DNA of 64,000 nt from Psychrosphaera aestuarii (GCF_017948405.1 NZ_CP072844.1:1860001-1924000); one strand, 5' to 3'; positions 8,669 through 17,092 are shown, counted from the stretch's first letter. Program-made: numbers and translations. The notes: a model not told the origin generated them from the sequence alone.

Positions 8669-8685
8669 TCTGTTATGCGTATAAT
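8658..8685 (+). promoter_or_regulatory. Candidate fur promoter
   Basis: TATAAT at 8680-8685 with a weak TTCTAA at 8658-8663, 16 bases apart. ATG of fur is 30 bases further on. No convincing Fur box could be read here. Confidence 0.45.
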
Positions 8686-8715
8686 GAAATTAGAATTAAT
8701 TAAAAGAAAAGCTTT

Positions 8716-9144
8716 ATGAGTGAAAATGATCTTCAATTAAAAAACGCCGGATTAAAGGTGACTTCGCCCCGTTTAAAGGTTTTAGAACTATTAAAATCTC
8801 TTAAAGACGAACATATCAGTGCCGAAGATTTATATAAACTGATGTTAGAACACGAAGAAGAAATCGGTTTAGCGACTATTTATAGAGTCTTAAACCAATT
8901 TGATGATGCCGGTATTGTAACAAGGCACCATTTTGAAGGTGGCAAATCGGTATTTGAGCTAGCTAATAAAAAACATCATGACCATTTGGTTTGTTTAGAC
9001 TGCGGTAAAGTTCTTGAATTTACAGATGATGTTATTGAAAAGCGTCAAGACGATGTAGCAAAGCGCAATGGTATTGAACTTACCAATCACAGCCTTTATC
9101 TATATGGTAACTGTGTTAAAAAAGACTGCGAGAACCGCGACTAA
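8716..9144 (+). CDS. fur: Ferric uptake regulator Fur
   Basis: Iron-sensing repressor of uptake genes. N-terminal winged helix at about 1-82 (recognition helix in GLATIYRVLNQF) and C-terminal dimerisation/metal domain with KHHDHLVCLDCGK at 86-98: histidines 87, 88 and 90 and cysteines C93 and C96, followed by C-terminal cysteines CVKKDC. 142 residues, normal length. It reads in the same direction as fldA, as in E. coli, but a DASS gene, nagZ, a TonB-domain gene and rimO lie between. Its last codons and stop are part of a hairpin that serves the convergent gene. Confidence 0.97.
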   Translation: MSENDLQLKNAGLKVTSPRLKVLELLKSLKDEHISAEDLYKLMLEHEEEIGLATIYRVLNQFDDAGIVTRHHFEGGKSVFELANKKHHDHLVCLDCGKVLEFTDDVIEKRQDDVAKRNGIELTNHSLYLYGNCVKKDCENRD

Positions 9145-9155
9145 CGCGTTCTCGC
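9118..9155 (-). terminator. Terminator of the YcbL operon, inside the 3' end of fur
   Basis: GCGAGAA-C-CGCG (9128-9139) pairs with CGCGTTCTCGC (9145-9155), an 11-bp stem with one bulge and a 5-base loop that contains the fur stop codon TAA. On the minus strand the stem is followed, after AGTC, by six T (9118-9123). No T run follows on the plus strand. It therefore terminates the minus-strand transcript while lying in fur coding sequence. Confidence 0.7.
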
Positions 9156-9162
9156 TAGCATC

Positions 9163-9792
9163 TTAATTGATGTACGGGTTGTTTACCCTTTCATTTCCAA
9201 TAGTTGATGTTGGGCCGTGTCCTGATAGGAACTGATAATCATCATCTAATGGCAACAGGTTTTCTTTAATTGCATTTATTAATGTAGCATGGTCCCCTCT
9301 AGGGAAATCTGTTCTGCCTATACTCCCTTTAAATAAAACGTCCCCTACCCAGCACCATTTATACTTATGGTTAATAAAAACAACATGACCTGGAGTGTGT
9401 CCAGGACAATGTAAAACTTGAAACTCTAAATTACCTACAGTGACTTTGTCGTTATGAGACAACCACCGCGTTGGTTCGAAAGGTTTTGCCTCGGGAAACT
9501 GAAACATTCTTGACTGATCAGATAACCTATCTATCCAAAAAATATCTTCTTGTTGTGGGCCTTCAATTGGCAAAGTTAACCTTTCACTTAAATCTTTGGT
9601 TCCACCGGCATGATCAATATGGGCATGGGTAATTAAAATTTTCTCTGCAATCACGCCTAGTGAATCTAACTTTGAGATAATGCGATCAACTTCTCCGCCT
9701 GGATCAACTATGGCAGCTTTGTTCGTTTCAGTACAAATTATGATACTGCAATTTTGTTGAAACGGCGTCACTGGTAAAACTTCAATTTTCAT
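9163..9792 (-). CDS. ycbL: MBL-fold metallo-hydrolase, YcbL type
   Basis: Metallo-beta-lactamase-fold hydrolase of the glyoxalase II-like YcbL group, presumably a thioester hydrolase; E. coli-type YcbL proteins have weak glyoxalase II activity. Metal ligands are visible: H56-x-H58-x-D60-H61 (THAHIDHAGG), the later CPGHTPGH histidine, the bridging aspartate in WVGDVLF and a last histidine in LSGHGP. 209 residues, about the family length. Its start overlaps the end of the upstream binding-protein gene by 11 bases, so both are on one transcript. Confidence 0.88.
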   Translation of the reverse strand: MKIEVLPVTPFQQNCSIIICTETNKAAIVDPGGEVDRIISKLDSLGVIAEKILITHAHIDHAGGTKDLSERLTLPIEGPQQEDIFWIDRLSDQSRMFQFPEAKPFEPTRWLSHNDKVTVGNLEFQVLHCPGHTPGHVVFINHKYKWCWVGDVLFKGSIGRTDFPRGDHATLINAIKENLLPLDDDYQFLSGHGPTSTIGNERVNNPYIN

Positions 9793-10534
9793 TTATTCCC
9801 TCGAAGAACTCTTCTACAATTGCTTGATAACTACCTGACGATTTTACCTCGTTAAGGCCAACATTAAAAACTTCTATCAAATAATTACATTGAACAAACG
9901 ATTTTGCACAAACTAAGTAATACGGCTCGGTATAAATTACTTGTTCATCAAGCAGTTCTAACTGCTCATTATCCTTTTGCGAAAAGTATCCAAGTAAATA
10001 TTTAGCTAACGCTTTTTCAATTAAAATTACATCAAGCTCACTATTCAAAAGTGCTTTAATGCCCGTGTAATCAGATACTAGTTGTTCTGTGTTTAAATAC
10101 TGTACATAAGAATCAAACTGCGGACCATAACTCTGGATCCTTGATAAGCCTATTTTATAAGGTCGCAATTGGTCATAGCGTGTCCAATAGAAGCGCACAG
10201 TTTTACGTGCTAAAAAAACAAACTCAGCTTTATAGATAGGTTGAGAAAAAAGCCACTTTTTCTCTCGCTCGTTATTTTTCTGCCACCAATAAGACAAGTG
10301 ATGTTCAAGATCAACGGCTTGTTGCGCCTTCGTCCAGTTAGTAAAAATAAATTGAGGTTTATTATTACTATGGTCTAATGACTTATGAACTATTTTTGAT
10401 ATAAAACCTGTCGAACTGCCTTCTTCCATTATGTAGGGAGGAGCAACTCCGGATGATATCTTGATAGTATTAGTTTCGGCGTTTACTCGTATACTAAACA
10501 GTATCAACAAGAATAAGGAAATAAACTTTATCAT
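9782..10534 (-). CDS. Orphan periplasmic substrate-binding protein (SBP family 3-like)
   Basis: 250 residues. Residues 1-19 (MIKFISLFLLILFSIRVNA) are a signal peptide. The mature part (IKISSGVAPPYIMEEGSSTG, then IGLSRIQSYG, LNSELDVILIEKALAKYLL, TEPYYLVCAK) has the order of an amino-acid-type family 3 binding domain. No permease or ATPase gene is nearby. Such orphan proteins are common in Alteromonadales and their ligands are usually unknown. It overlaps the downstream YcbL gene, and its ATG overlaps the ATG of the divergent MaoC-like gene (bases 10532-10535, CATG). Confidence 0.8.
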   Translation of the reverse strand: MIKFISLFLLILFSIRVNAETNTIKISSGVAPPYIMEEGSSTGFISKIVHKSLDHSNNKPQFIFTNWTKAQQAVDLEHHLSYWWQKNNEREKKWLFSQPIYKAEFVFLARKTVRFYWTRYDQLRPYKIGLSRIQSYGPQFDSYVQYLNTEQLVSDYTGIKALLNSELDVILIEKALAKYLLGYFSQKDNEQLELLDEQVIYTEPYYLVCAKSFVQCNYLIEVFNVGLNEVKSSGSYQAIVEEFFEGINEN

Positions 10535-11357
10535 GGTTATTCAACAGCCACCTTTTTCATTCACTAAGTTAGTTTATAGCGCAATTACACGAACCCCGCG
10601 TGAATTAGCACTATTTCAACCTTTTGCTATTAGTGTAGATAACTTCTTCCCACATTATAAAGTTCTAAATGGTTTTGAGAGTTTATTTGGTTCTGTCGAC
10701 CACCGTCCTAATTTTGTATTTAACGCGACGTTCCCACTGATGCTTCAATGTATTTGTCAGAGCAGTATTCCTTCAAATTTACTTGGATTAATTCATATTT
10801 CATCAGAAATAATCCCTTTAAAGAAACAAAACTGGCGACTGCCGTCGGTTGTCTCTGTTGAATTAATGACAGCTACAGAAAATGAAAAAGGTATCCTTTA
10901 TGAAATTAGAACTTCGGTTTGGCAGAATAAAGAACTTACTATCGTTAACATTAATAAGATGTTAGATAAGAATCGTTACTACAAAGGAAGCTCCGCTCCT
11001 ATATCGCAAGACAATAAAATAACGACAGAATTAGCAAGCTACAAAATTACACAAAAAATGGTTAGAAATTACGCTTCAATTTCTCGAGACTATAACCCTA
11101 TTCACATCAGTAACTGGTTAGCAAAGCAGTTTGGTCTCAAATGTGCCATTGTCCATGGCATGTATAACGCCCACTTAGCGATAAACGAAGTGATGCTAGA
11201 AGAAGATAATAAATATGGCTCGCTATTGGTAGAGTTTAATAAACCATGTTTCATACCTGCAAGCATGGTTTTAACTAAAACCGAAGATGCCTACTCGATG
11301 TATTCTTCAGACCTATCAGAGCGTTTTGTAAAGATTAGCTTCAAGTCAGCTCAGTAA
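10533..11357 (+). CDS. MaoC-like hotdog dehydratase domain protein
   Basis: 274 residues. The C-terminal part carries the R-hydratase type signature: SRDYNPIHIS (catalytic Asp/His in DxNPIH) and, further on, IVHGMYNAHLA. The N-terminal half probably forms the second, catalytically empty hotdog domain (FQPFAISVDNFFPHYKVLNGF). Likely acts on acyl-CoA or acyl-ACP enoyl substrates; the pathway is not indicated by neighbours. I start at ATG 10533 (MVIQQPPFS), with AAGGAA 12 bases upstream; longer in-frame translation would enter the signal peptide region of the divergent gene and is unlikely. Confidence 0.78.
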   Translation: MVIQQPPFSFTKLVYSAITRTPRELALFQPFAISVDNFFPHYKVLNGFESLFGSVDHRPNFVFNATFPLMLQCICQSSIPSNLLGLIHISSEIIPLKKQNWRLPSVVSVELMTATENEKGILYEIRTSVWQNKELTIVNINKMLDKNRYYKGSSAPISQDNKITTELASYKITQKMVRNYASISRDYNPIHISNWLAKQFGLKCAIVHGMYNAHLAINEVMLEEDNKYGSLLVEFNKPCFIPASMVLTKTEDAYSMYSSDLSERFVKISFKSAQ

Positions 11358-11387
11358 AATAGTGTTCCATAAATCGCGAGCATTAAA

Positions 11388-11409
11388 AAAGGAAGCCTAA
11401 GCTTCCTTT
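11388..11409 (-). terminator. Bidirectional terminator between the MaoC-like gene and rplT
   Basis: AAAGGAAGC (11388-11396), loop CTAA, GCTTCCTTT (11401-11409). On the minus strand it runs into six T and ends the thrS-infC-rpmI-rplT operon; on the plus strand only three T follow. Confidence 0.85.
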
Positions 11410-11433
11410 CATCAAAATCAAATTTTTGCTTGA

Positions 11434-11793
11434 TTAAGCAGCTAACGCTTCGTTTGCTTTAGTAACTAAAACAGCGAATGTTGCTTGGTCGTGAACAGCG
11501 ATGTCAGCAAGGATCTTACGATCTACTTCAATAGACGCCTTTTTCAAGCCGTTCATGAATTTGCTGTATGACAAACCGTTTTGACGAGCCGCTGCATTGA
11601 TACGAGCAATCCATAATTGACGGAAAACACGTTTCTTTTGACGACGGTCACGGTATGCATATTGACCTGCTTTTGTTACAGCTTGGAATGCTACGCGGTA
11701 AACACGTGAACGTGCTCCGTAATAACCTTTAGCTGCCTTTAGTACTTTTTTGTGACTCTTGCGAGCTTGTACACCACGTTTTACTCTTGCCAT
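11434..11793 (-). CDS. rplT: 50S ribosomal protein L20 (bL20)
   Basis: Basic large-subunit assembly protein, 119 residues (118 in E. coli). [19 protein letters not shown] and [11 protein letters not shown] are the characteristic N-terminal RNA-binding tail; [22 protein letters not shown] is the globular domain that in E. coli also binds the operon mRNA for feedback control. GAGGAG lies just before the ATG. Last gene of the thrS-infC-rpmI-rplT operon, 16 bases after rpmI. Confidence 0.98.
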   Translation of the reverse strand: MARVKRGVQARKSHKKVLKAAKGYYGARSRVYRVAFQAVTKAGQYAYRDRRQKKRVFRQLWIARINAAARQNGLSYSKFMNGLKKASIEVDRKILADIAVHDQATFAVLVTKANEALAA

Positions 11794-11809
11794 TATTCAG
11801 TCTCCTCTC

Positions 11810-12007
11810 TTAAGCGCCAGCTAACATACGATCGATCAACGGCTTATCTACTGAAGAAACCATTAACTTGCTACGTAAGTGACGTTTACGCTTAGAGCTC
11901 TTCTTAGTCAAAATGTGACGTAAGTGAGACTGTTTACGTTTGTAACCACCAGAGGCAGTCTTTTTAAAGCGCTTTGCCGCGCCGCTATGAGTTTTAATTT
12001 TAGGCAT
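11810..12007 (-). CDS. rpmI: 50S ribosomal protein L35 (bL35)
   Basis: 65-residue basic ribosomal protein: [20 protein letters not shown], then [15 protein letters not shown], all typical. A GGAG site lies about 8 bases before the ATG. In E. coli its translation is repressed by L20 through a structure in the preceding leader; the 112-base infC-rpmI gap here has matching potential (separate entry). Confidence 0.98.
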   Translation of the reverse strand: MPKIKTHSGAAKRFKKTASGGYKRKQSHLRHILTKKSSKRKRHLRSKLMVSSVDKPLIDRMLAGA

Positions 12008-12044
12008 TGCCTAGACTCCGCATTGTTAGAGTGTTAATTAAAAT

Positions 12045-12100
12045 GGTATTAAGGCGAACTGGTTTGTCGAAACTCACCAATTACTTGTTAAGGCCTTACC
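12045..12100 (-). promoter_or_regulatory. Possible L20-type translational operator before rpmI
   Basis: In the infC-rpmI gap the mRNA segment GGUAAGGC (12100 down to 12093) can pair with GCCUUAAUACC (12055 down to 12045), allowing a two-base bulge, enclosing a small GUUU-CGAC-AAAC hairpin; a palindrome TAAGGCCTTA sits at 12089-12098. In E. coli L20 recognises a long-range structure in this same position. The similarity is in location and layout only; I did not fold it. Confidence 0.35.
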
Positions 12101-12119
12101 TACCGACTATTTTAAGAGC

Positions 12120-12665
12120 TTAGTTGCTCTTAGTTGGTGCGAGTACCATGATCATCTGTCTACCTTCAGCACGTGAAGGGAAAGATTCGCACGTAGAAAT
12201 TTCTTCTAAATCCGCTTTAACACGTCTTAGTAAATCTAGTCCGATATCTTGATGAGCCATCTCTCGACCACGGAAGCGGATAGTGACTTTCGCCTTGTCT
12301 CCAGCTTCAATGAAGCGACGCAGGTTGCGTAGTTTTACCTGGTAATCGCCTTCATCAGTTCCAGGACGGAATTTAATTTCCTTAACCTGAATCTGTTTTT
12401 GCTTCTTCTTTTGCTCTTTTTGAGCTTTACTCTTTTCGTATAGGAATTTGCCGTAGTCCATAACTTTACAAACAGGTGGTTCAGCATTTGGACTGATCTC
12501 TACAAGATCCATTCCTGCTTCAATTGACGCTGCTAATGCTTCTTTAATAGAAACAACACCTAAAGGTTCACCTTCAACGCCGACTAATCGAACTTCTTGA
12601 ACGGTAATTTCTTCATTTAACCTGTTTTGAGCAGCCTTCTGGCCACGTTTGTTTTGCGCTCTAAT
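12120..12665 (-). CDS. infC: Translation initiation factor IF-3 (AUU start)
   Basis: Binds the 30S subunit, checks the start codon and keeps subunits apart. 181 residues as in E. coli (180). N-domain with [21 protein letters not shown], the linker [23 protein letters not shown], then the C-domain with [25 protein letters not shown] and [10 protein letters not shown]. The start is ATT at 12665: GGAGG (12674-12678) precedes it by exactly 8 bases, and the protein then begins xRAQNKRGQ. An in-frame TTG at 12680 overlaps the ribosome site itself and is not a start. AUU allows IF3 to repress its own synthesis, as known in E. coli. Follows thrS in the same operon. Confidence 0.97.
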   Translation of the reverse strand: MRAQNKRGQKAAQNRLNEEITVQEVRLVGVEGEPLGVVSIKEALAASIEAGMDLVEISPNAEPPVCKVMDYGKFLYEKSKAQKEQKKKQKQIQVKEIKFRPGTDEGDYQVKLRNLRRFIEAGDKAKVTIRFRGREMAHQDIGLDLLRRVKADLEEISTCESFPSRAEGRQMIMVLAPTKSN

Positions 12666-12758
12666 GGCAAAATCCTCCAAAAAAATTATAAATAAAGCAC
12701 CGCGAGTCGTTTTCTATAATTTTATACTCATTGCGATGCTCGATATTAGTTACGAATG

Positions 12759-14669
12759 TTATTCGTATTTGCTCACTACTTCATTAAATTGTGCGATAAA
12801 GTCATCGATTGGCATTGAGCCCATATCGTCACCTTTACGAGTTCGAACTGCAACTTGTGCTGATTCTTTCTCTTTTTCGCCAACAACCAACATAAACGGA
12901 ATACGCTTAAGAGTGTGCTCACGGATTTTAAAGCCTATCTTCTCATTTCTCAAGTCCGAAATGACTCTAATTCCACTTTGTTTCAGCTTTTCTTCAACAT
13001 TTTTAACATATTCAGCCTGTGAATCGGTAATATTCATAATTACTACCTGTTTTGGGGCCAACCATGTCGGAAGTAAACCAGCATACTCTTCTATCAAAAT
13101 TCCTATGAATCGTTCTAATGAACCAAGGATGGCACGATGAATCATGACCGGTGTGCGACGTTCATTGTCTTCAGCAACATAAGTTGCACCTAAACGACCC
13201 GGCATAGAGAAATCAACTTGAACCGTACCACATTGCCAAGCACGACCTAAACAGTCATGTAATGTGAATTCAATTTTAGGACCATAGAATGCACCTTCAC
13301 CAGGTTGCAAGTCATACTCTAATTCGTTTGCATCTAACGCATCAGCTAGTGCTTTTTCTGCTTTATCCCAAATTTCATCGCTACCTACGCGCTGTTCTGG
13401 ACGCGTAGAAAGTTTAATTGATACATTTTCAAAACCAAACGTTTTATAAGTATCAAAAACCATTTGAATACAGCCGATTACTTCTTGTTGAATTTGTTCT
13501 TCAGTACAGAAGATATGAGCGTCGTCTTGAGTAAAGCCACGAACACGCATTAAACCGTGTAATGCACCAGATGGCTCATTACGGTGACAACAACCAAACT
13601 CAGCCATACGCAATGGCAAGTCTCTGTATGACTTTAGGCCTTGGTTAAAGATTTGAACGTGCCCTGGGCAGTTCATTGGCTTGATAGCATATTCACGGTT
13701 TTCAGAACTTGTAGTAAACATGTTGTCTGCGTACTTGTCCCAGTGGCCTGATTTTTCCCACAAGCTTCTATCCATCATTAAAGGGCCTTTAACTTCGTCG
13801 TAGTTATACTCAGTTAACTTGCGACGAATAAAACGCTCTAGTTCAGTATAAATAGCGTAACCATCGTTATGCCAAAATACCATGCCTGGGGCTTCTTCTT
13901 GCCAATGGAATAAGTCTAACGCTTTACCAATTTTACGGTGATCGCGCTTCTCAGCTTCTTCTAGACGCTTCAAATAACCCTTAAGTTGCTTTTTGTCAGC
14001 CCATGCTGTGCCGTAAATACGCTGTAACATTTTGTTATCAGAATTTCCGCGCCAATAAGCACCAGCGACTTTCATTAACTTAAAGTGTTGGCAAAATTTC
14101 ATGTTTGGAACGTGAGGACCACGACACATGTCGATGTATTCTTCGTGATGGTATAAAGCTGGTGAATCTGCTTTATCAATATTTTCATCAAGAATTTCGA
14201 TTTTGTAACTCTCTCCTCGTGCTTCAAAAGTATCACGCGCTTCTTGCCATGTTACTTTTTTCTTTACAACATCGTAGTTTGTTTTCGCTAGCTCAAGCAT
14301 GCGTTTTTCAATTGCTGCGATATCGTCTTGCGACAATGATTGCTCTAAATCAACATCGTAGTAAAAGCCATTTTCAATAGTAGGACCAATTGCCATTTTT
14401 ACATCTGGGAACAATTGCTTAATCGCATGCCCTAATAAGTGAGCACAAGAGTGACGGATAATTTCTAGTCCATCGTCATCTTTGGCAGTGATGATTTGCA
14501 ATTTAGCATCTTCGGTAATTAAGTCTTTTGCATCAACGCGGTTGCCATCAACAACACCAGCTATGGTCGCTTTTGCTAAACCAGGGCCAATGTCACCAGC
14601 AACATCAAGAACAGAAACAGCATTATCAAACGAGCGTTGACTACCGTCAGGAAGAGTAATAACAGGCAT
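12759..14669 (-). CDS. thrS: Threonyl-tRNA synthetase
   Basis: Charges tRNA-Thr. 636 residues (642 in E. coli). TGS domain at about 1-62 ([20 protein letters not shown]), editing domain about 65-225 with [10 protein letters not shown] and the MCRGPHVPN motif, class II catalytic core about 245-530 with motif 2 ([20 protein letters not shown]) and motif 3 ([16 protein letters not shown]), anticodon-binding domain to the end (PKQVVIMNI...). First gene of the thrS-infC-rpmI-rplT operon. AAGGA precedes its ATG. Confidence 0.98.
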   Translation of the reverse strand: MPVITLPDGSQRSFDNAVSVLDVAGDIGPGLAKATIAGVVDGNRVDAKDLITEDAKLQIITAKDDDGLEIIRHSCAHLLGHAIKQLFPDVKMAIGPTIENGFYYDVDLEQSLSQDDIAAIEKRMLELAKTNYDVVKKKVTWQEARDTFEARGESYKIEILDENIDKADSPALYHHEEYIDMCRGPHVPNMKFCQHFKLMKVAGAYWRGNSDNKMLQRIYGTAWADKKQLKGYLKRLEEAEKRDHRKIGKALDLFHWQEEAPGMVFWHNDGYAIYTELERFIRRKLTEYNYDEVKGPLMMDRSLWEKSGHWDKYADNMFTTSSENREYAIKPMNCPGHVQIFNQGLKSYRDLPLRMAEFGCCHRNEPSGALHGLMRVRGFTQDDAHIFCTEEQIQQEVIGCIQMVFDTYKTFGFENVSIKLSTRPEQRVGSDEIWDKAEKALADALDANELEYDLQPGEGAFYGPKIEFTLHDCLGRAWQCGTVQVDFSMPGRLGATYVAEDNERRTPVMIHRAILGSLERFIGILIEEYAGLLPTWLAPKQVVIMNITDSQAEYVKNVEEKLKQSGIRVISDLRNEKIGFKIREHTLKRIPFMLVVGEKEKESAQVAVRTRKGDDMGSMPIDDFIAQFNEVVSKYE

Positions 14670-14742
14670 TTTATTTCCTTAGTACAGTGGCGGCGCCTAC
14701 AATGCGTCGCGTATACAGTATAATTTATTAAGTGTTGGCATG

Positions 14743-14765
14743 TTAAACGGTTACAATCCGTTTAA
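14743..14765 (-). promoter_or_regulatory. Hairpin upstream of thrS
   Basis: TTAAACGG (14743-14750), loop TTACAAT, CCGTTTAA (14758-14765): a perfect 8-bp inverted repeat about 75 bases upstream of the thrS ATG on the minus strand. A TATACT hexamer (-10-like) follows it in the direction of thrS transcription. It may be part of an operator or leader; E. coli thrS represses its own leader, but I could not recognise the tRNA-like arms here. Confidence 0.3.
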
Positions 14766-14908
14766 ACTAGAGCCGGGAGAGTGACATAAGTCTAGCGCGA
14801 ATGTTATTTTATCTAACATAAGATCTCAAGCCAGATACCTGCTTTTATGTAGATAAATTTAAGCCAGTACAGAGTTTCCTCCGTACAGTTTCCATAAATT
14901 GAAAGTTA

Positions 14909-15676
14909 ATGACACAGAGAATACAAATGAAGAGTAAAAATCTTGCCGTTTTAGTTACAGGGGCAGCAAAAAGAATTGGAAAACAAACCGCTACTTTACT
15001 TCACAAAAATGGATATAACATTGTCGTTCATTGTAATAACTCAACTGATGCTGCTGATTTATTTGTTCAGGAACTAAATACAATAAGACCAGGTTCAGCA
15101 AAGCGTGTTACAGCTGATATTACTAACTTTGAAGAATTGGAGTCATTAGCACAACAGTCTATTGATGCTTTTGGTCGACTAGATATGCTAGTTAACAACG
15201 CTTCGTCTTTTTACCCAACAAAGGTTAATGACGTGACTGAATCAGTTTGGGACGACTTAATGGGTACGAATTTAAAAGCGCCCTTCTTTTTAATCAAACA
15301 CCTACAAGACGAGTTAAATAAAAATAAAGGTAACGTTGTCAACATGGTAGATATACATGCTGATAGACCGCTTAAAGATTACCCGGTTTATTGCATGGCA
15401 AAAGCCGGATTAGTCATGCTGACAAAATCGCTTTCTAGAGAATTAGCACCTAATATTAGAGTAAATGGTATTGCACCTGGTGCGATACTCTGGCACGAAA
15501 ATGACTTATCAGAGCAAGACAAGCAGCAAGTCTTAAGCGAAATAGGTTTAGCTAGGCTGGGTTCTCCCGAGGATATCGCTGAAGCCATATTATATATGAG
15601 CAAAGCTTCATACGTTACAGGACAGATTTTGGCTGTAGATGGCGGCCGCAGTATAAATGGGGGAAGTAAAGCCTAA
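14909..15676 (+). CDS. Pteridine reductase-like SDR oxidoreductase
   Basis: Short-chain dehydrogenase of the pteridine reductase group (FolM-like), expected to reduce dihydrobiopterin or dihydrofolate-type substrates with NADPH. Cofactor motif TGAAKRIG (the RIG ending marks the PTR1-type group), NNASSFYPT, the Tyr-x3-Lys pair in YCMAKAG with an aspartate at the usual serine region (MVDIHADRPL), and IAPGAI. 255 residues. Two in-frame ATGs, 14909 and 14927, both with poor ribosome sites; the second gives MKSKNLAVLVTGAAKRIG, a more usual SDR start. A small cysteine-rich gene follows 13 bases later. Confidence 0.85.
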   Translation: MTQRIQMKSKNLAVLVTGAAKRIGKQTATLLHKNGYNIVVHCNNSTDAADLFVQELNTIRPGSAKRVTADITNFEELESLAQQSIDAFGRLDMLVNNASSFYPTKVNDVTESVWDDLMGTNLKAPFFLIKHLQDELNKNKGNVVNMVDIHADRPLKDYPVYCMAKAGLVMLTKSLSRELAPNIRVNGIAPGAILWHENDLSEQDKQQVLSEIGLARLGSPEDIAEAILYMSKASYVTGQILAVDGGRSINGGSKA

Positions 15677-15689
15677 TTTAGGAAGGCTT

Positions 15690-15890
15690 ATGGACACATT
15701 TACAAAAACCATAGTATGCCCACATTGTGGGCATCATGTTAGCTTTGAATTCGATATGAGTAATGGCGATCAAGATTATTATGAAGATTGCGCTGCATGC
15801 TGTAACGCAATTCACTTAAATACTCATCTAGATGAGATCCGCCAGAAAGTAGAACTTAAAGTCGATGCTGACGATGAGCAAATATACTAA
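15690..15890 (+). CDS. CPXCG motif cysteine-rich protein
   Basis: 66 residues. CPHCG (from about residue 10) and CAACC near residue 38 make a probable zinc knuckle; the rest is acidic. Matches the family of short CPXCG-motif proteins found in gammaproteobacteria, role unknown. I start at ATG 15690, where AGGA stands 6 bases upstream; an ATG at 15657 would overlap the preceding gene. Probably co-transcribed with the pteridine reductase. Confidence 0.8.
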   Translation: MDTFTKTIVCPHCGHHVSFEFDMSNGDQDYYEDCAACCNAIHLNTHLDEIRQKVELKVDADDEQIY

Positions 15891-15921
15891 AAAAAGTAAT
15901 TAACATTACGTAATTTGACTT

Positions 15922-16560
15922 TTAGTTACTATATCGGTTTTGTGATTTAAGATAACGCTCTACTGTTTGTACCGTTGTATAAGTTTGTTGATCAACTTCG
16001 ATGTTGATTTCACTGCCTATTTTATAGTTACCTAAGTTTGTTATGGATAGTGTCTCTGGAATTAAATGCAACGCGAAACTATTCCGGTTAACATCACCGA
16101 CGGTTAAACTACAACCATTCACACCGACAAAGCCTTTATGTAAAATGTACTTCATCCAACGTTCATCGAGGTTTAGTGTCAACTTAACGTTATCTTGCGA
16201 TGTTTCAATATTTGTTAACAGTGCCGTAGTATGAATATGCCCAGAAACTATGTGTCCACCAATCTCGGTTCCAAATGTAACACTTCTTTCAAAATTAACC
16301 TTATCGCCTTGCTTTAAGGTGCGCAGGTTAGTTTTTTCTAGTGTTTCATCTATAACATCAAAATAAACTTGCCCAACTACATCTGACAATTGATTTTCAT
16401 ATTTCGTCACCGTTAAACAAACGCCATTAATGGCAATACTCGCTCCTATATTTAAGCGCTCTAAAAACTCATTGCCGACAGATAGACAGATCGTTTTAAA
16501 CGTATCATGACCAGTAATTCCTATTACTGTCGCTTTTGTTTGAACAATACCAGTAAACAT
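15922..16560 (-). CDS. ribE: Riboflavin synthase, alpha chain
   Basis: Dismutates two 6,7-dimethyl-8-ribityllumazine molecules to riboflavin. Two lumazine-binding barrels in tandem: the first starts MFTGIVQ with ASIAINGVCLTV (about 39-50), the second carries GHIVSGHIHTTA (about 97-108) and VGVNGCSLTV (about 143-152). 212 residues as in E. coli (213). Stands alone; the gene is called ribC in some E. coli literature. Confidence 0.95.
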   Translation of the reverse strand: MFTGIVQTKATVIGITGHDTFKTICLSVGNEFLERLNIGASIAINGVCLTVTKYENQLSDVVGQVYFDVIDETLEKTNLRTLKQGDKVNFERSVTFGTEIGGHIVSGHIHTTALLTNIETSQDNVKLTLNLDERWMKYILHKGFVGVNGCSLTVGDVNRNSFALHLIPETLSITNLGNYKIGSEINIEVDQQTYTTVQTVERYLKSQNRYSN

Positions 16561-16708
16561 TATTAATACCCTTTATCGATGAGGCCCTACTATATAAAAG
16601 ATTTGCCCATGTTCCTAATTCGTTTGACAGGTATACGTCGTAAACGCTTTTAAATTCACTAATTTGTTGGGAAATTAAGCAGTTGATTTAAATTTAGAAT
16701 AAAACGGC

Positions 16709-16737
16709 TTGCACTTATTAACATCGTTGTTTAGCAT
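16709..16737 (+). promoter_or_regulatory. tRNA-Val promoter
   Basis: TTGCAC (16709-16714), 17-base spacer, TAGCAT (16732-16737), 27 bases before the mature tRNA end. Confidence 0.65.
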
Positions 16738-16764
16738 ACACCGGTCTTCAAGACACTTCTTTAT

Positions 16765-16841
16765 ACAACCGTAGCTCAGTTGGTTAGAGCACCACCTTGA
16801 CATGGTGGGGGTCGGTGGTTCGAATCCACTCGGTTGTACCA
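16765..16841 (+). tRNA. tRNA-Val (anticodon GAC)
   Basis: 77 nt with encoded CCA. Acceptor ACAACCG (16765-16771) pairs with CGGTTGT (16831-16837). D arm GCTC...GAGC, anticodon stem CCACC/GGTGG with loop TTGACAT, so anticodon GAC at 16799-16801 reading GUC/GUU valine codons; T arm GGTGG-TTCGAAT-CCACT. The body is nearly identical to E. coli tRNA-Val(GAC) except for the acceptor stem, which starts with A-U. Confidence 0.97.
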
Positions 16842-16949
16842 ATCTTTTCAATAATTTACTTCTCTTTCAGTATAAAACAATCAATGAGTTCACGATTCTT
16901 CATATTTTGATGCTTTATATCTAGTCGCTAAAATATTTATTTTAAACAT

Positions 16950-16972
16950 AAAAAAAGGCTACCTAAGTAACC
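16950..16972 (-). terminator. Terminator of the 29-residue membrane protein gene
   Basis: On the minus strand GGTTAC, loop TTAG, GTAGCC (one G-U pair) followed by seven T (16950-16956). It lies 30 bases after the small gene's stop. It could also work against read-through from other minus-strand transcripts. Confidence 0.65.
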
Positions 16973-17002
16973 CTCTATCTAATTATTTATTTTTACGTCG
17001 GT

Positions 17003-17092
17003 TTAGCTAGTTATACGACGTCCCATCACGATAAGCCCTAGCATCAAAATAGCAAAAGCACTGACAAATATTAAAGCAATTCTCTTATTCAT
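17003..17092 (-). CDS. 29-residue single-pass membrane protein
   Basis: Below the usual length cut-off. The peptide starts MNKRIALIFVSAFAI and ends LMLGLIVMGRRITS: a basic start, one hydrophobic helix of about 20 residues, and two arginines after it. AGGAG stands 9 bases before the ATG, and a hairpin with a seven-T tail follows, so it has the full set of signals of a single gene. No family recognised; similar small membrane proteins often tune transporters or oxidases. Its neighbours are tRNA-Val and the DMT exporter gene, whose start is 1 kb away and which lies upstream on the same strand. Confidence 0.65.
   Translation of the reverse strand: MNKRIALIFVSAFAILMLGLIVMGRRITS

Noticed and set aside
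12666..12680. TTG 12680 as infC start
   Set aside because: The TTG overlaps the GGAGG ribosome site; the conserved IF3 start aligns with ATT 12665.
12649..13140. 163-codon plus-strand ORF antisense to thrS
   Set aside because: Lies almost wholly across the conserved thrS C-terminal region; composition is that of a shadow frame.
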